Source: Colias croceus
Lineage: Eukaryota > Arthropoda > Insecta > Lepidoptera > Pieridae
Direction of reading: 5' to 3'
Assembly: GCF_905220415.1 (NCBI RefSeq)
Contig: NC_059537.1
Location: 7,819,622-7,883,621 of the forward strand
DNA length: 64,000 nt
Part shown: positions 13,719-26,214 of the stretch, piece by piece
Position numbering within the stretch: position 1 is the stretch's first letter
Layout: the number at the start of each line of letters is the position of its first letter
Made by a program: the position numbers and the translations under genes
Notes under the pieces: generated by a model
What the model saw: only the letters and a program-made list of their open reading frames with translations
Told to the model about the DNA's origin: nothing
The model's database searches: none

Positions 13719-16700
13719 GTATGTTTGATGATAATTTTTACACTCTTCAACTTTATTTATACACATTTATTAGTATTAGTACAAAAAACAGTTTGAAAAT
13801 ACTGATAATAATTCTACTATCAAAATTAGCATACGAATACGATATTACCGATTTTATAAAACTGCATGCATCTCATTGCCGTAAATATTTTAAATTTCTT
13901 CTCATAATTATTTCTAACAATATTAGGTATATGAAACTAATAACTTTAGAATGTTTTATTCGCTTATTTACTCACACTGACTGAAATAAAAGCAGAGATA
14001 GTATTCTTACTTCCGTAATAAAGGTTAAAAGGAACCATCACGGTTGCCCTGTATTGACAACAAGAAGCGGATTTTCTCGAAAGCTTCGCCTGTGCCATTA
14101 GTTTTTCGCTTTGGTTATAAGATTTGCTATTTGTTTTGCCTTTTTATTTAGAATTATTAACTCACACAAAATATTGCGTTAGTATAAAAATATGTTTCCT
14201 TATTTCCATTTACTCAACCGTTTTATTAGAATGTTATTTTTCTCAACATCCAACGAATACGGTACGCAGTCTAATTCACGGTGGAATTTATGACGCGGAA
14301 AAAGTAGGAAATTATTTTAATACTACAAGTGGATTGAACTCTATGAAATGGATTGTAGTATCCAAAATTCAAACTCAAAAATAATTAGAGTATGAATATT
14401 TTGTTCATTCGCATGGAAATAACAACGGTTACATTTCGGATGGGGATGCTGGGAAGTATGTGCACGTAGCCTGTTCATCGGCATGAAATGTCAGATAGTC
14501 AGGAGCACGTATGTGGGTTTGCAATAACATGCCACAACGAGTCGCAGCAATGTTACACTCGCGCCGCATGCGAGTACCGTCTGTTCAAATTCTGGCATAT
14601 TTCTCGTGCCTTAATATGGGCTCCAACTAAGCTGTTGGAGATGAAATTTGTGTTTGCTTTATTTACCCCCTATTTTGCTCGTGTATATTAAGATGAATCT
14701 CTAAAACGTTTCTGAATATTATAAATGTTCTTTCAAAGGTACTTATGGGATTATTTGATATAAAAAAGCTTAATACCTGTTTGACGTCCATTAGTGTTTT
14801 ATACGTTGGTAGATAAACTGACCTTACATCAATCCGAAAAATATCTTATTGGTTGTAGATCGCTAAGTTGGAGGACCCTCGTCACAAATCCGTAGCCGTA
14901 GAGATCTCTAAGTGGGCTTTTAGTAGAAGTAAGCTAAGCCGTCTTGTGCAAGATGTTCACTTATTTCTTGTGTGTGCCATTGCATTACTTAGTGAGCCAT
15001 CGGTTGGCTGTATTCATTTTGACATCGTACAATAAAGACTTCACTTTATAGAAATCCTGAGGAGATAGAAATAGATATTTTTGTTTTATTTAATCGTACC
15101 TATGTTAGTTTTCTGATATTTATAATGAATTAATTAAATATGTATATTTAAATATAGATAGAAGAAGTTCATCCAGATCGTTAATCAAAATGTTTAAAGG
15201 TGGTAGATAAAACTTTGAAAGAGGCTCTATCACAAGTTAAATTAACGAAATAAAGATAATAGCGTAAGATGATTCTCCTTAAACGTTTCATAATTAAATC
15301 TGTCGTAATATTATTAAACACGTCTACGAATCAACGCCTCCAGCGATGGGGTCCGTCGTTAAGGAGGTTTCGTGGCGCGGTAGAATGGCTAAAGTTCGCA
15401 ACGAGTCCATTATAAATCAAACGACGCCTTGCAGGCATGTCCTGAGGGCCGCGGCGTCTTCTAAACCACACAAGTTTAACTTTACCCCTTAATGCCCCAC
15501 AAATTAAGATAAAAAGAAGGGTTCAAATTAAAGGTGCTTTTGATAACAAGTTAATGAACGTCGTTAAACGTTAATTATATTTTTTAAATACTTCATTGAT
15601 TCTATAATCAGTGTGCTTGAAGTACTCGATACGCGATAAAAATATAGTTGAACGTTTAACACTATAATAATTAGCTTGATTATAATTTCAACATTTCATA
15701 AATATTAAATATGTTAAATCTGTTAGGATTATTCAAATGAAGTCTCACATACAAAATAAAAAACGGAACATGTTACAAACTACATTTTGTGCAACTTGTA
15801 ACAAATGACGTCTCGCTTCAACCCTAACTCGTTTAGGATCCGCAGACGAATTAAATTAGTTCGTGGCTACCGTCCTACCGTCATTTGAAATATCATATTT
15901 GCATCTGTCGGCTTCATTGCACACTTTGCTCATTTTGCGTTGAGTGACGTTTTAACTAAAATATGATTTAAAGCAGGAAATAAATTGCGCAGTTGAAATT
16001 GATTTTTGTAGTTTGTTTTATACAGCGAGTGTTTTTAGATACTCTATATCTAGAAAGTCTTTAAGATTTTTAATACTTATATTATGTTGCCGACCTATTT
16101 ATACGGTTTTATATATTATAAACAGTAGATATCGAATACAAGCGTAATAACGGATTGTGTTTTATATTATTTGCAAATAATAACTAATCTAATCTCTAAT
16201 AACAAGAAAACAAATTGCGGTAAACCAATTTATTAAATCGCGCAAATATATCCCATTTGTAGTTTCTCTCATTAAGCTACAAATTTTATCATCCGAATTC
16301 CGAATTAAGTTGGGACGTTAGGAAATATTTGGAAGCGACCCGACCGCCGAGCGATGTTAAACTCCCAAGTTCAACACTCAAAGCTTATCTCTTAACCGCT
16401 TGTAAAATTTTGATTTCTCTTTAATTTTATCTTAATGTTCAAACAATAAAACGAAACTTTGATAATAATATTTCTTGATATTGAAACAAGATTATCAAGA
16501 CGCATCAGGAATATTGTTTGAAATAAATAAACATAAGTAAGATAGTGGTTATTATAAACTTTATTAAATAGTAGGTGTTTGTTTATTAAATGGAAATATA
16601 GACACGTAAATTTAAATTTTAAACAATTTATTTTAATACAGTCTAAATAATCAGAAATCATCAATAATCAGAATTAGAATCGGATGCTTCTTTTCTATTC

Positions 16701-19700
16701 CTAACATGTTTAGGACATTTCAGTTAAGATATTACAATCCCTAAAACATGTTTCAATTTTATTATTCAGTGATATACGTATAATTTTATAACATTTCAAT
16801 TTGTTGACCAAATCCAATATCGAGTCGGCCTACACAAAGAATATGTAGATTGTAGACATCTGCGTATATCGTAGTTCGACAAACTACGCGCCGCTATTGA
16901 AACTAATGTATTCAAAATATTGACATTGCGATAAGGTTGTGCATCAGAGTTCCAACAGGCGGGTTGAGGTTCCTAATTCAATCAGCGAGATGCAGACGGA
17001 CACCGCTCTGATTAGATTAGACGCTGGCCACAATTAAGCAGATCAGATTTACATCAGCCCCCAGTCCCCACTCAACACTCGACACTTCTGTAGGCAATCA
17101 TAAACCGTGACTGCATTCACTGCTGTTCCAATTAATCAATTTTAATTTCACTGGTATGAAATACCAGTTTTAGGTCCCAAGCTATTTCGATTTCTGTTTA
17201 TGAGATAAGAAGAAGTGTCGTAAAAATATTTCCAAATCCGATTATAATTGTCTTATTTTTAAAAACAAAAAACATACTACTACTGGTATATCTTCATATA
17301 GCTTCATAGCCGTGGTTTGGTCCGTATTCTGATGCTTAAAATTCACATATTTTTCCAAATACTTATACGGGTATAAAACTTTCCTAACAAAACTTTGTAG
17401 AGTCATCTCACTACTTCTCTACAATTTCATCTTTTGTACTAAGAGATTACTTTAATGTTTGTAAATAATTTATAAAATTAAGCCGTGTTTAATAACTCTG
17501 AAGGTTCAGGTTACGGCGGAAAGTCAGGTCGTCGTCATTAGAGGGGATACTGTCCCATTGCATAATAAAATGGGCAAAGTTTCCTCAAGTCCATTATAAA
17601 TTAGACAGAAGCTGAGAGCCGTATCATTTAAGATAGGTAAGATGTGACCCGGCACGAATTTAAGCTAACAAACTTCGCTTAGGTACATAACCGCGGCAAT
17701 CTTGATAAAAAGAACTATCCATGACTCAAACTTAGGGCTGGATTAAAGAGGAGGTGGTTCTTCAACTTTTCAGTATTCCCACTATATTATTGTATTATTA
17801 CTTTCGGTTTTAAAAAAATAACATATCTCTTATTCATTAACTTAATTAGCTTTCAATAAATAAAAAAATACTTAGTGCATAAATGCTCATGGAAGATCGG
17901 ATGCCCTTTGTAAATTATTTATTGAAAAATTCGTAGCGTCGAAAAGTTCTCGGTAACCTTTTTCTAAAATCAGTTTAAACTTCTGCGTAGAAACTGGAAA
18001 TTAAAAGTGGTATTTGTTTCAAACACAATAATCCCCGAGAAATGCATTTTATGCGGTTAATGCTGTGGAAATTGGCGCAAAGAGGGGCGGCGATGGCAGC
18101 TCTATGCAATTACGCAGATGCCGCGCTCGACGCCCGCACCAACGCGCGACATCTAATGGCGTACCATAAGCGTTCAATTTCGGTGGCTATTAATTCTTTT
18201 ATTTGTTTAGCCATCACTACGAGTTTTGCGTTCATATTGGTATTCATAACAAATATTATAATAGTTGGTATTTTGTTTAATATTTTCTTAGTTTCAATAA
18301 AATTGTTCATTGAATAAGTGTGTAACGCTTCCTCAATGAACAATTTACCTAACTAACCTACTTTATAGTATTCATTAATAAAAATGTTTGTGCTATTAAA
18401 ACACATTTCATACAAATAGATACCGGAATATTAAATATGAAAGAAAACTGTAAATAAGTGTAATTTTAAATAAAATTAATAACGAGCAAATAGTAAAAAT
18501 ATTTAGTACAACTCAATGTTCAATCGAATTTTACTGTTGCTTGCTACTTTTTGTATCTACAAAGAAACGTCGTTTCTTAATTTCCGCTACGTCACTCACA
18601 AAATTTAAAAATATAAAACAAAATTGTAGCATTTAAATGTTTGGGTATACCCACTGTGAATATTTTTCATTCAATGTCTATTATGATTATAATTTCGATT
18701 TCCGTTGTTAGGTATTTCTTGACGTTCTGTATGCTTTTAATTTTATTTCATGATTTGAGAATATGATATTTGTAATACCTCAGATAAAAGAATAATATAC
18801 GTAATACCCTTAACTCAGGTAGTTACTGACTTCGTAATTAATAAATATATTCAACTTCAAATAACTTTTAGGTTGCTTGGATGCACTTCGAACAATCGGC
18901 TATACTCACTGTGCACAATCACGTGATAACCCGCAACCCCCGAGTGAGCGTCACGCACGACAAGCACAGGACGTGGTTCCTTCACATCTCCGACGTGCGC
19001 GAGGAAGATCGCGGACGTTACATGTGTCAAATTAACACAGTTACAGCAAAAACGCAATTCGGCTATCTTCACGTTGTTGGTAAGCTAACATTATCCTACA
19101 ATTTCTTACTTATCATATAGGATAAATTAGTAATAAATAAAATGAAACAGAAACTCTTTCACTGCAGAATCAGACTTCCTTACAATTTATTCGCTATAAG
19201 TTCACATTAATCTTTTGCAGCAGCATACTATTCATAGTTTGCTCCTTCTCCAAATTAGTAAGCTTTTCCATTAACTAATTAGCTCTTATTTACGTTTACT
19301 TAAGTTCCATTTATAAATTGGACTGAAAGTTTCCGCCGTAAAACTTTGTATGTTAACTTATCGATGTTTACAGTGCCCCCGTCTATCGACGACTCGTTGA
19401 GCTCGAGCGACGTTATCGTCCGAGAGGGCGCCAACGTCACTCTGACCTGTCGCGCTAATGGCTCTCCTAAGCCCACCATCAAGTGGAAACGAGATGACAA
19501 CTCAAAAATCTCCATTAGTAAAGGCCATTCTGGTTAGATATTCATATCAATTATTTTTTAAACGGCCTGGTATCCCCTGAAAGCAGTGACTAATGTGTAA
19601 AATACTTTAGTTTCAGAATGGGAAGGTGAAATATTAGAAATGGCAAGAATATCTAGGTTAGATATGGGAGCATATTTATGCATCGCTAGTAATGGTGTAC

Positions 19701-22700
19701 CACCCACTGTCTCTAAGCGAGTCAAAGTTAGTGTCGACTGTAAGTAAACAGAAATAAGTAATATTTTATTCGATGATTGTTAATATTTCAATGATAAATT
19801 TTGATAATTTTTACTTTTAGTCCCACCGATGTTATGGATACCACATCAGCTTGTCGGTGCACCGCTTTATTACAATGTTACGCTAGAATGCTTTACTGAA
19901 GCCCATCCAACATCATTAAACTATTGGACTCGTGATGATGGACACATGATACATGAAAGCCCCAAATACCACATGGAAAACACTGTTGGAGTGCCCGCGT
20001 ATAAGACTCACATGAAACTTCTTATAAGGCATATTGTATCTGACGATTATGGTACTTACAAATGTGTCGCAAAAAATCCGAGAGGAGAGTCGGATGGCAC
20101 TATAAGATTATACAGTGAGTACAAAATATGAATTAAAGTAGTAATTTCTTTTAATTTTTTATTATATAACTTGATAAAAATTACATAAATTTCGAGATGA
20201 AATTTATTTAAAGTTCTAATTGATTTTTATTCATCATCATATAGCATCTTCACCACCAACTACGACTCCGGACCCAAGAGCCATAACAGTACCACCGCCC
20301 TCGAAACCACCCCGACGAGATACTCCTAGCACAGATAAAGGTACAATATTTAATAAAATACCACTTTGTTTACCCTATTAACACAAAAAGAAAAGCGAAA
20401 TATTCAAAATAAATGGCTTACCCTTATTCTTATATATGCGAAGTCTCGTAAAATGTATAGTCTATACTGCGAAAAACATGCTGACTAAGAAAACAAAGAT
20501 AATCTAGACAAATGTACCAGTCATTTGTAGTTATATATCCAATAAAATAGACAGCGTTCTTTCAAGAGATATAAACAAGTTCAGAAAAAAATGTTTTTAT
20601 ACAACCTTAATTGTTTGATGGATACAGGTTATTATGATGTCATTGATTTTTAATATTAAAACAGTAAATGTATACAAACAAGATTTTACACTGGTGATTC
20701 TGTTGATTAAGAGATGATATACCTTTATAGCCGCATCCCATGAGATCGTTCAGTTTATTTTCATTGTTTGCTGCTGTTTCAGTTATTATTAGTGGTCGTT
20801 ACATTTGTTTATAGATCATAAACCATTACAACGCTCTGCTTGTCGCCAGTGGGTTGTTAACTGGCTTCAAATGTTATGCTCCTCATAAAGGACGAACAAA
20901 TCGTTTATAAACAAAGACAATCAATATATGTACTTAATCATATTATGTTTGGATAGTCTGAAGGGTTTTATTAATCATAAGCGAGTTTAAGCTTACCTTG
21001 TGGTTAAATACTATCTGATCTTGCTCCTTGTTTATACTAAATTTATCTTCTCTATTTATAAAAATGAATCCCAGTCATGGCATCACACGTGAACAACTGG
21101 ACCGATTTCGAAGATTCTTTTTTTGGTGTATTTGTTATTGTCAGGAGAAAGATCTAATGAAAGAAAACCTTAAGAATTGGCGCTTAAATAATAGAAATAA
21201 TTGAATTTAACGGTTACTTAAACATCACGGGTTTGACAATTCGAGCTTAGATAGGACAACGTCTGTCCGGTACAGCTAGTATTTTATATTTATGTTCAAT
21301 ATAACTTCGAAGTACGAGCATAGCACGATATTTGGCGTACGTCATTACTCGGCTGTTATTGGAAAGTTGGGCATTCTCCGGACAAGTCCCTGTTCGCCGG
21401 ACAACGTCAACATCTTGCGAAACAACCTATTACAACAACCAAGTGTCAGCTTGTGACTTTCCGTTACAAACTTAAGCGATTTTCTCCGTCAAACTCATTA
21501 AGTTTTAGATCTCTGTTGAAAATTAATAGTGAATGTTAGGTCGAATTAAATAATACATGCCCATAAAATTGGATATAAATATAATTATTTTAAAAAAATT
21601 GTATGAAAGTTGTAGTTCAGTTTGTATTTTATATTTTAAATACATTCACTAGGTATCTAGTACAGGTGCATATATTTTAAAAAAATCTTTATGAATGACA
21701 CAGATTTTTACTATTTAACTCATATCTTAATGATTTCAAATGACTGATGATTTTAATATTCCCTTAACTAAGTATTAACTTTTATTGTTCATTCCTTCGT
21801 CTCACTTCTGCATTGACCTTGTTTAGTTACGGGAAATTAGACAAGGACTTTTCGAAGGCTAAGTTTTGCGGTGTGTTGTTTTTGCGCTGAGTGGCGACGC
21901 GGCGCGGATAGGACATCGACCGATGCTTCTGTTTTATTTTTTGCGTCCATTACGAATTTACGGCCCGGCCACTCGACAATATTGCGCAACTTTTCAATAA
22001 CTGCCGGTCGACCGCTGGCCCGTCTCTCGCTATATTAAATCCTTTCCTTTGCCTAATGAGTTGTCGTTACATCTTTTTCGTTTGGAATAGTTTCACAGCG
22101 AAAGTCTAAGGAGAAACTTAATCCAAAATGTAGCTTTATGTCGTTTAAACTTCTCGTTAGTATTAAAATGTTATAACAGATGTTTACACAAACAAAATTG
22201 TTATTTTAATTGATCAATAGAAATAGCTGAGCATAAACAACTCATCAAAATTTAATAGCTTCATATGCAGCATTTCACTTATAGGATTATAGCCGTTCTA
22301 ACTGATAACGTCGATTCTATAACAGCGCTATAAATTTGAAGACGATCATTTATATAATAATGAACATTATAAAACTAAAAGTGTGTCATGTTGACTAGGA
22401 ACGAAGTATCAATCAAACTTGAACGAGATCGATAAAGGGAAGCAGAAGCCAGACGAGGGAGGCGGGAAGACGCATCTTAACTGGGTGGGAGGTGCATCAC
22501 AGGTCACGGGTACATGTCCTTTTGTTATTGATACAATAAAAAAGTGTTTCCCGAATTATCTAAACGCAACAATTTTGGTATATAATATTAATCTATAGTC
22601 CTCAATTTATATTGTGTTAAATTCATTTTTGATATCATGACGTACATCAGGTTTGTGGTCAAGCAATTAGGTATTTCACACAGTGGTAATAACAAAACAA

Positions 22701-22884
22701 TTAACGATGCGTTTATTGGATTGATTTTATTGAATTATTCCTTTGATACACGCATCCGCTGTTCATTCTAGAGCTAACTACTGTATTATTTAATATAACA
22801 TTATTATTCACAGATAATGCAGCACGAGCAAGAAAATTTCACCGATGGATTTTTATTTTACTTTGTTTCTCTTCGTTCTTGTAA
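13615..22884 (+). CDS. Dpr-interacting protein (DIP)/lachesin-like GPI-anchored Ig protein, 5'-partial, seven exons
   Basis: Join of 13615-13718, 18872-19079, 19374-19532, 19617-19739, 19821-20114, 20245-20340 and 22814-22884: 1055 coding bases, 350 complete residues plus a split first codon. Every junction is GT-AG and the phases agree throughout. Ig1 covers residues about 5-103 (Cys25, Trp37, Cys86). It contains HNHVITRNPR, TW(F)LHI and DRGRYMCQIN, the hallmark of the insect DIP/lachesin family. Ig2 covers about 104-197 (Cys129, Trp141, Cys178, GAYLCIASNGVPPTVSKR). Ig3 covers about 198-295 (Cys221, Trp233, Cys279, YKCVAKNPRG). A Pro/Thr stalk follows (296-327), then a short hydrophobic tail (WIFILLCFSSFL) before the stop, as in GPI-anchored proteins. 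N-glycosylation sequons occur at N12, N124 and N216. DIPs are neuronal surface receptors that bind Dpr proteins through Ig1 and help specify synaptic partners. EWEGE in Ig2 and the long Ig3 insert suggest the DIP-eta/theta/iota side of the family (from memory). The signal-peptide exon is missing from the model. Confidence 0.93.
13719..18871 (+). other. Intron of the DIP gene, about 5.2 kb
   Basis: The sequence runs from GTATGT to AACTTTTAG and splits Ig1 between the first cysteine strand and the VAWM tryptophan strand. No coding content was recognised. It holds two diverged GC-richer segments sharing a 'GTCCATTATAAAT' core, near 15350-15430 and 17520-17610, which may be conserved non-coding elements or old repeat copies. 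Confidence 0.8.
18872..19079 (+). CDS. DIP gene, coding exon b: rest of Ig1
   Basis: Phase 0 start, phase 1 end, donor GTAAGC. It encodes VAWMHFEQSAILTVHNHV, then ITRNPRVSVTHDKHRTWFLH, ISDVREEDRGRYMCQINT and the final strand FGYLHVV. In DIPs these strands of Ig1 form the hydrophobic Dpr-binding face. Confidence 0.95.
19374..19532 (+). CDS. DIP gene, coding exon c: first half of Ig2
   Basis: The acceptor GTTTACAG precedes the exon and the donor GTTAGA follows it. It encodes VPPSIDD, the SSSDVIVREGANVTLTC strand with an N-glycosylation sequon, GSPKPTIKW and a charged loop KRDDNSK. Frame continuity with both neighbours requires exactly these boundaries; reading on past the donor meets TAG at once. 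Confidence 0.94.
19617..19739 (+). CDS. DIP gene, coding exon d: second half of Ig2
   Basis: A short exon between TTTCAG and GTAAGT. It encodes EWEGEILEMARISRLDMGAY, then LCIASNGVPPTVSKRVKVSV. The SNGVPPTVSKR block is nearly invariant in insect DIPs and lachesin-like proteins. It is 123 bases with phase 1 junctions on both sides. Confidence 0.95.
19821..20114 (+). CDS. DIP gene, coding exon e: complete Ig3
   Basis: Bounded by ACTTTTAG and GTGAGT. It encodes the whole third Ig domain, from FPPMLWIPHQLVGAP through LECFTEAHPTSLNYWTRDD, the insert MIHESPKYHMENTVG, PAYKTHMKL and DDYGTYKCVAKNPRGES, to the final strand DGTIRLY. The cysteine pair and core tryptophan are intact. Confidence 0.96.
20245..20340 (+). 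CDS. DIP gene, coding exon f: Pro/Thr-rich stalk
   Basis: Bounded by CATCATATAG and GTACAATA. It encodes a 31-residue low-complexity linker (TSSPPTTTPDPR, then VPPPSKPPRRD), as expected between Ig3 and the membrane anchor of this family. The phases match Ig3 upstream and the terminal exon downstream. Confidence 0.88.
20341..22813 (+). other. Last intron of the DIP gene, about 2.5 kb
   Basis: Runs from GTACAA to TTATTATTCACAG. It contains one retroelement-tail repeat in reverse orientation (about 21060-21280) and a GC-richer stretch at about 21840-22030 with no coding motifs. Confidence 0.75.
21060..21280 (-). repeat. Short retroelement-derived repeat inside the DIP intron
   Basis: The + strand reads 'tgaatcccagtcatgg', then 'gaccgatttcgaagattctt', and ends 'gtccggtacagctagt'. 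These are the reverse-strand marks of the same loose family as the copies at 60754 (forward 'ACTAGTGGTCCGCC', 'ATCGAAATCGGTCCA'). Old and internally diverged; the class (non-LTR 3' end) is inferred. Confidence 0.55.
22814..22884 (+). CDS. DIP gene, terminal coding exon: GPI-anchor signal and stop
   Basis: The acceptor TTATTATTCACAG is strong and the phase fits the stalk exon. It encodes DNAARARKFHRW, then IFILLCFSSFL and TAA. Small residues (DNAA) as a plausible anchor site, a short basic spacer and about 12 hydrophobic residues at the very end are the architecture of a GPI attachment signal. No cytoplasmic tail follows, so this isoform is unlikely to be a single-pass receptor. Other terminal exons cannot be excluded. 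Confidence 0.82.
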
Positions 22885-24322
22885 TTTAGGCGTGATACAA
22901 ATTCGAAAATGAGCCTAGTAATTGATAATCTGTTGAAAATAATTTTATTGTAAATTATATCTCTAAAATGCACTTATGAGCACTTATCTGTAATAATCTA
23001 GAGCTTACTGTATATTAGGTATAACTAATATTTGATTTTGCACACTATCTATATTCACCCAAAGCACTCAGCTACTTTTTAATACTAAATATTATTATTT
23101 GTAATGCTTCTAAGTTTTGTTAATACAAAAAATACAAATAAAAGAAATTAAGATAGATAAAAAGAAAAAGGAAAACAGGTACTGTAGTTTTAATAAAAGT
23201 ATTTTAGTTTTATCAAAATGTAAATTTTATCTCAATGAATTAATCACTGTTTATTAGTAGATACATAGATTGTATCGGTCCCGTATTATATAAAAAGACA
23301 GTTCCTTGCATTAGTCTATATATTGGGGAAGAAAAGCACCCTTTTGTAAGTTGGCTAAAATTTTCGAATAACATCTTTAATATGATTTATTATAAGTTTA
23401 CCCTGCTTATGGAGAAATGTAATTTAATTACAGCACTAGTAAAAATATACGTAAAGTGCACTGATGTCAAAGTAGCCATTTTTATATGATAGACTAAGAC
23501 TGAACGGTGTATAAGATTGGAAATATAGTGTTTCGATTTTTATTTAAATTTGTCAAATTTGTTAAATTATATTTTTTGATAATTGAGTCGTTATTTGAAA
23601 AATATAGGAATAACCTATTTTATTTTAAAGATATAATATTATGTTATTAATTATTGTCACTGTAAGTAAAAGTGATGTAAGAAATTTTAAAGGTAAAGCG
23701 GTTCGTATTTTTATTTGGAAAGTGTATTTACGACTATTGTAAAAGAGTTCGTATACAATGTGTAGGACAGCGAGGGCATGGAAAATGGGATGTTCTGCCA
23801 AGAAAACGGCAAAGCTGGGCATCGTATTGCTACCCGCCACTAGCTACTAGTTTATTGGGATGTAACTTGGTATATATTCTATCTAAGATGTGCTCGTTTG
23901 TCACACTAACTAGCACAGTTCTACGACACATATTATTTTACGCTGATAAATGTCGTATAAAATCTTCCGTCAATTAAATTTATATAATCTATCGTTACGT
24001 GAGTGTTAACGTTAACCTGTTGCCAAATTGCTAATTATAAGAAAAATGCTGCATAGAAGATATTATTGTAAATATAATATATAAGCCAAACAATGGAGTG
24101 TGTTTTTAATGACAGAGTGTATTGATTGTTTACATTGTGTATTGAATGAGATATAAGCCGTTGTAAGTAATCATTCGTGGCTCACACGTAATGACTATAA
24201 ATGAGTAGTAAATAAAATAAAGCTTGTTTTAAACACAATTGTTTATTTATTCAATATCTTTTATCAACTTCTTTATTTTCATAGTAACACAGTGTAGGTA
24301 TATTTTTTCTTTATTTAAATAA
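22885..24322. other. 3' UTR/flank of the DIP gene
   Basis: No coding feature. Poly(A)-signal candidates AATAAA on the + strand lie at 23137-23142, 23192-23197 and 24211-24216; the sequence does not show which is used. A hydrophobic open frame near 23770-23990 that could be reached from a TAG acceptor was considered and set aside in favour of the 22814 exon. Confidence 0.5.
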
Positions 24323-24856
24323 AACCGGCCAAGTGCGAGTCGGACTCCCGCACCGAGGGTTCCGTATTTAATACCTATTTACTACTTACGTATTTAATAC
24401 CATAGTTTGGTATGAATTTCAATTTAATACCTCTACGCGTTTATGAGGAAATGGGTAGTAAGTTTAAAATTATTAAAAAAAATATATTATGTGATGTAAC
24501 TAAAAATTTATGGTTTTCGTAATTTTTCCTTTATCTATGCTATAAGACGTTGCTTCGTACCAAATTTCAAGATTCTGAGTTCACGGGACACCCTGTAGGT
24601 TTTGATTCCCTTGCAAGTGTCGAAAATTTGCGGCATAAACGGCTGTATCTTTTGATTGCGTTGGCTTAGAAGTTTGATTTTTTCACAGCTTCAAGGGACA
24701 GTAGACCTGAGTGATTGATATAAATTTCAGCTTCATACCTCCACGCGTTCCTGGGAAAAAGGGTCTTGACAGACGGACGGACGGACGGACAGACGGACAA
24801 CAAAGTGATCCTATAAGGGTTCCGTTTTTTCCTTTTGAAGTACGGAACCCTAAAAA
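24323..24856 (+). repeat. High-copy lepidopteran repeat (GGCCAAGTGCGAGTCGGACTC family)
   Basis: The element opens with AACCGGCCAAGTGCGAGTCG and GACTC, then 'gggttccgta'. It ends with 'cctataagggttccgttttt', 'tacggaaccctaaaaa'. 'gggttccgta' near the start and 'tacggaaccc' at the end form an inverted pair. A GACG/GACA microsatellite (24770-24799) lies near the 3' end. I know this sequence type as a common interspersed repeat in Lepidoptera but do not assign a class. No coding capacity. Confidence 0.75.
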
Positions 24857-25883
24857 GAGGATTTTTTCACAATATTAAAATTTTATTACAAACTGAGTAA
24901 ATGACATACATACTAAATGCCTCCTTATTTGTCATTGCATTCAACTAAACATCGAGTTGCAAAAAATACGACAACTATAGTCAATAAGATACACATCGGA
25001 CATTAATTAAAAGAGTGTAAGTATTATATTGATATGAATGTTACAAAGTTACAAAGTTTCGACCTGTCGCATTTTGATAGGCCGGAACGTTTGCAAACAA
25101 TCTGCGGTGGATCTAAAGATTAAGGCTGGCTTTGAGGGCGCCGAAAAGGCTCCAACTACGTATGGACGGACGCCAACTCCCGTAAGCCAATCTAACTTCT
25201 TTTAAATGTGTTTTTGATGTAAAGAACACATTACGGCACGCATCGCTTCCCACCTACCGAATCTTCGACTAAATTACCTTTTGATTTATTAGACTTTAAG
25301 TTTGTTAGATGAGTATAGGCAATTTAAATTGATCTCATTTTTCCGACCTCAAACTTGGGTACAGAATAAACGATGTTTATATTAGCAGGTAAAATGGTAT
25401 CCATATTTATTTTCAATCTTTTAAAATGAATACGTTACCGTGATACTTAGTATTTTAACAATAAACATTTCTTGTGTTCTGACAATGTGCTTTGTCCACG
25501 AATGTAGAATTTATCGAACATTACTATCGAAGAATAGAGAATGAAAATGATTTTTTATTTAGCAATGATGAAAAATATCACGAAATGAATCGAGAAATAT
25601 TTAGAAATTATCCATTGTTTAAAAGCTGCACAGTATATAGGCCATATGCCACAACGTGACTTCACAAGTGAGTGGCTTATTTGTACAAGTAACCTCATTA
25701 CTTAGCGGTAGTGGGTGTGTCCCTGTTCCCATAACCAACGGATGTAGCAATGCAATCAAATAAATGAAACTTTATTACTGTTATTATCTATTACCCTCAA
25801 TCTAAAGAAACATGAAACCAATGTGTGGTTTTAACTGGAATTAATTGACGCTGCCGATAATCAACAACAATTAATTAGCTAGT
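24857..25883. other. Non-coding spacer
   Basis: AT-rich DNA with a GC-richer patch at about 25050-25260; no exon, RNA gene or repeat boundary recognised. Confidence 0.5.
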
Positions 25884-25895
25884 AATGATTAAAAT

Positions 25896-26214
25896 AAGAG
25901 CAGTGGTGGCTCAGTGGTGAGACCTTAGACTTCGAATCGATAAGTCCGTGGTTCGAGACCAGGCGAGCGCGCAGGAAATAAATTGAATTTTTCAATTTAT
26001 CTGCGCATGTTGTAACATCACCACTGCTCGAACGGTGAAGGAAAACATCGTGAGGAAACCGACATGTCTAAGAATTAAAAAGTTCGACGACATGTGTCAT
26101 CCGCCAACACGCACTTGGCCAGCGTGGTGGATTATGGCCTGTACCCTCATAGGAGGCCCGTGTCCCAGCAGTGGGAACGTATATGGGCTGATGATGATGA
26201 TGATGATGATGATG
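25896..26214 (+). mobile_element. tRNA-derived SINE with (ATG)n tail
   Basis: The head resembles a tRNA with a pol III promoter: A-box-like TGGCTCAGTGG and B-box GGTTCGAGACC, 40-odd bases apart. The body has 'GGAAAACATCGTGAGGAAAC', 'ACTTGGCCAGCGTGGTGG', 'TATGGCCT' and 'CAGTGGGAACGTATATGGGC', typical of a widespread lepidopteran SINE. It ends in (GAT)n from about 26189. Perfect 12-bp target-site duplications AATGATTAAAAT lie at 25884-25895 and 26215-26226, so the insertion is complete and fairly young. Confidence 0.92.

Noticed and set aside
23760..23990. Alternative terminal exon of the DIP gene after a GTGTAG acceptor, with hydrophobic residues
   Set aside because: The acceptor has no pyrimidine tract and the translation is long and unlike a family tail. 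The 22814 exon has a strong acceptor and a clear GPI-type end.
25897..25970. tRNA gene
   Set aside because: The A- and B-box-like motifs are those of the SINE head. The cloverleaf is not preserved, and the SINE body, tail and target duplications follow.
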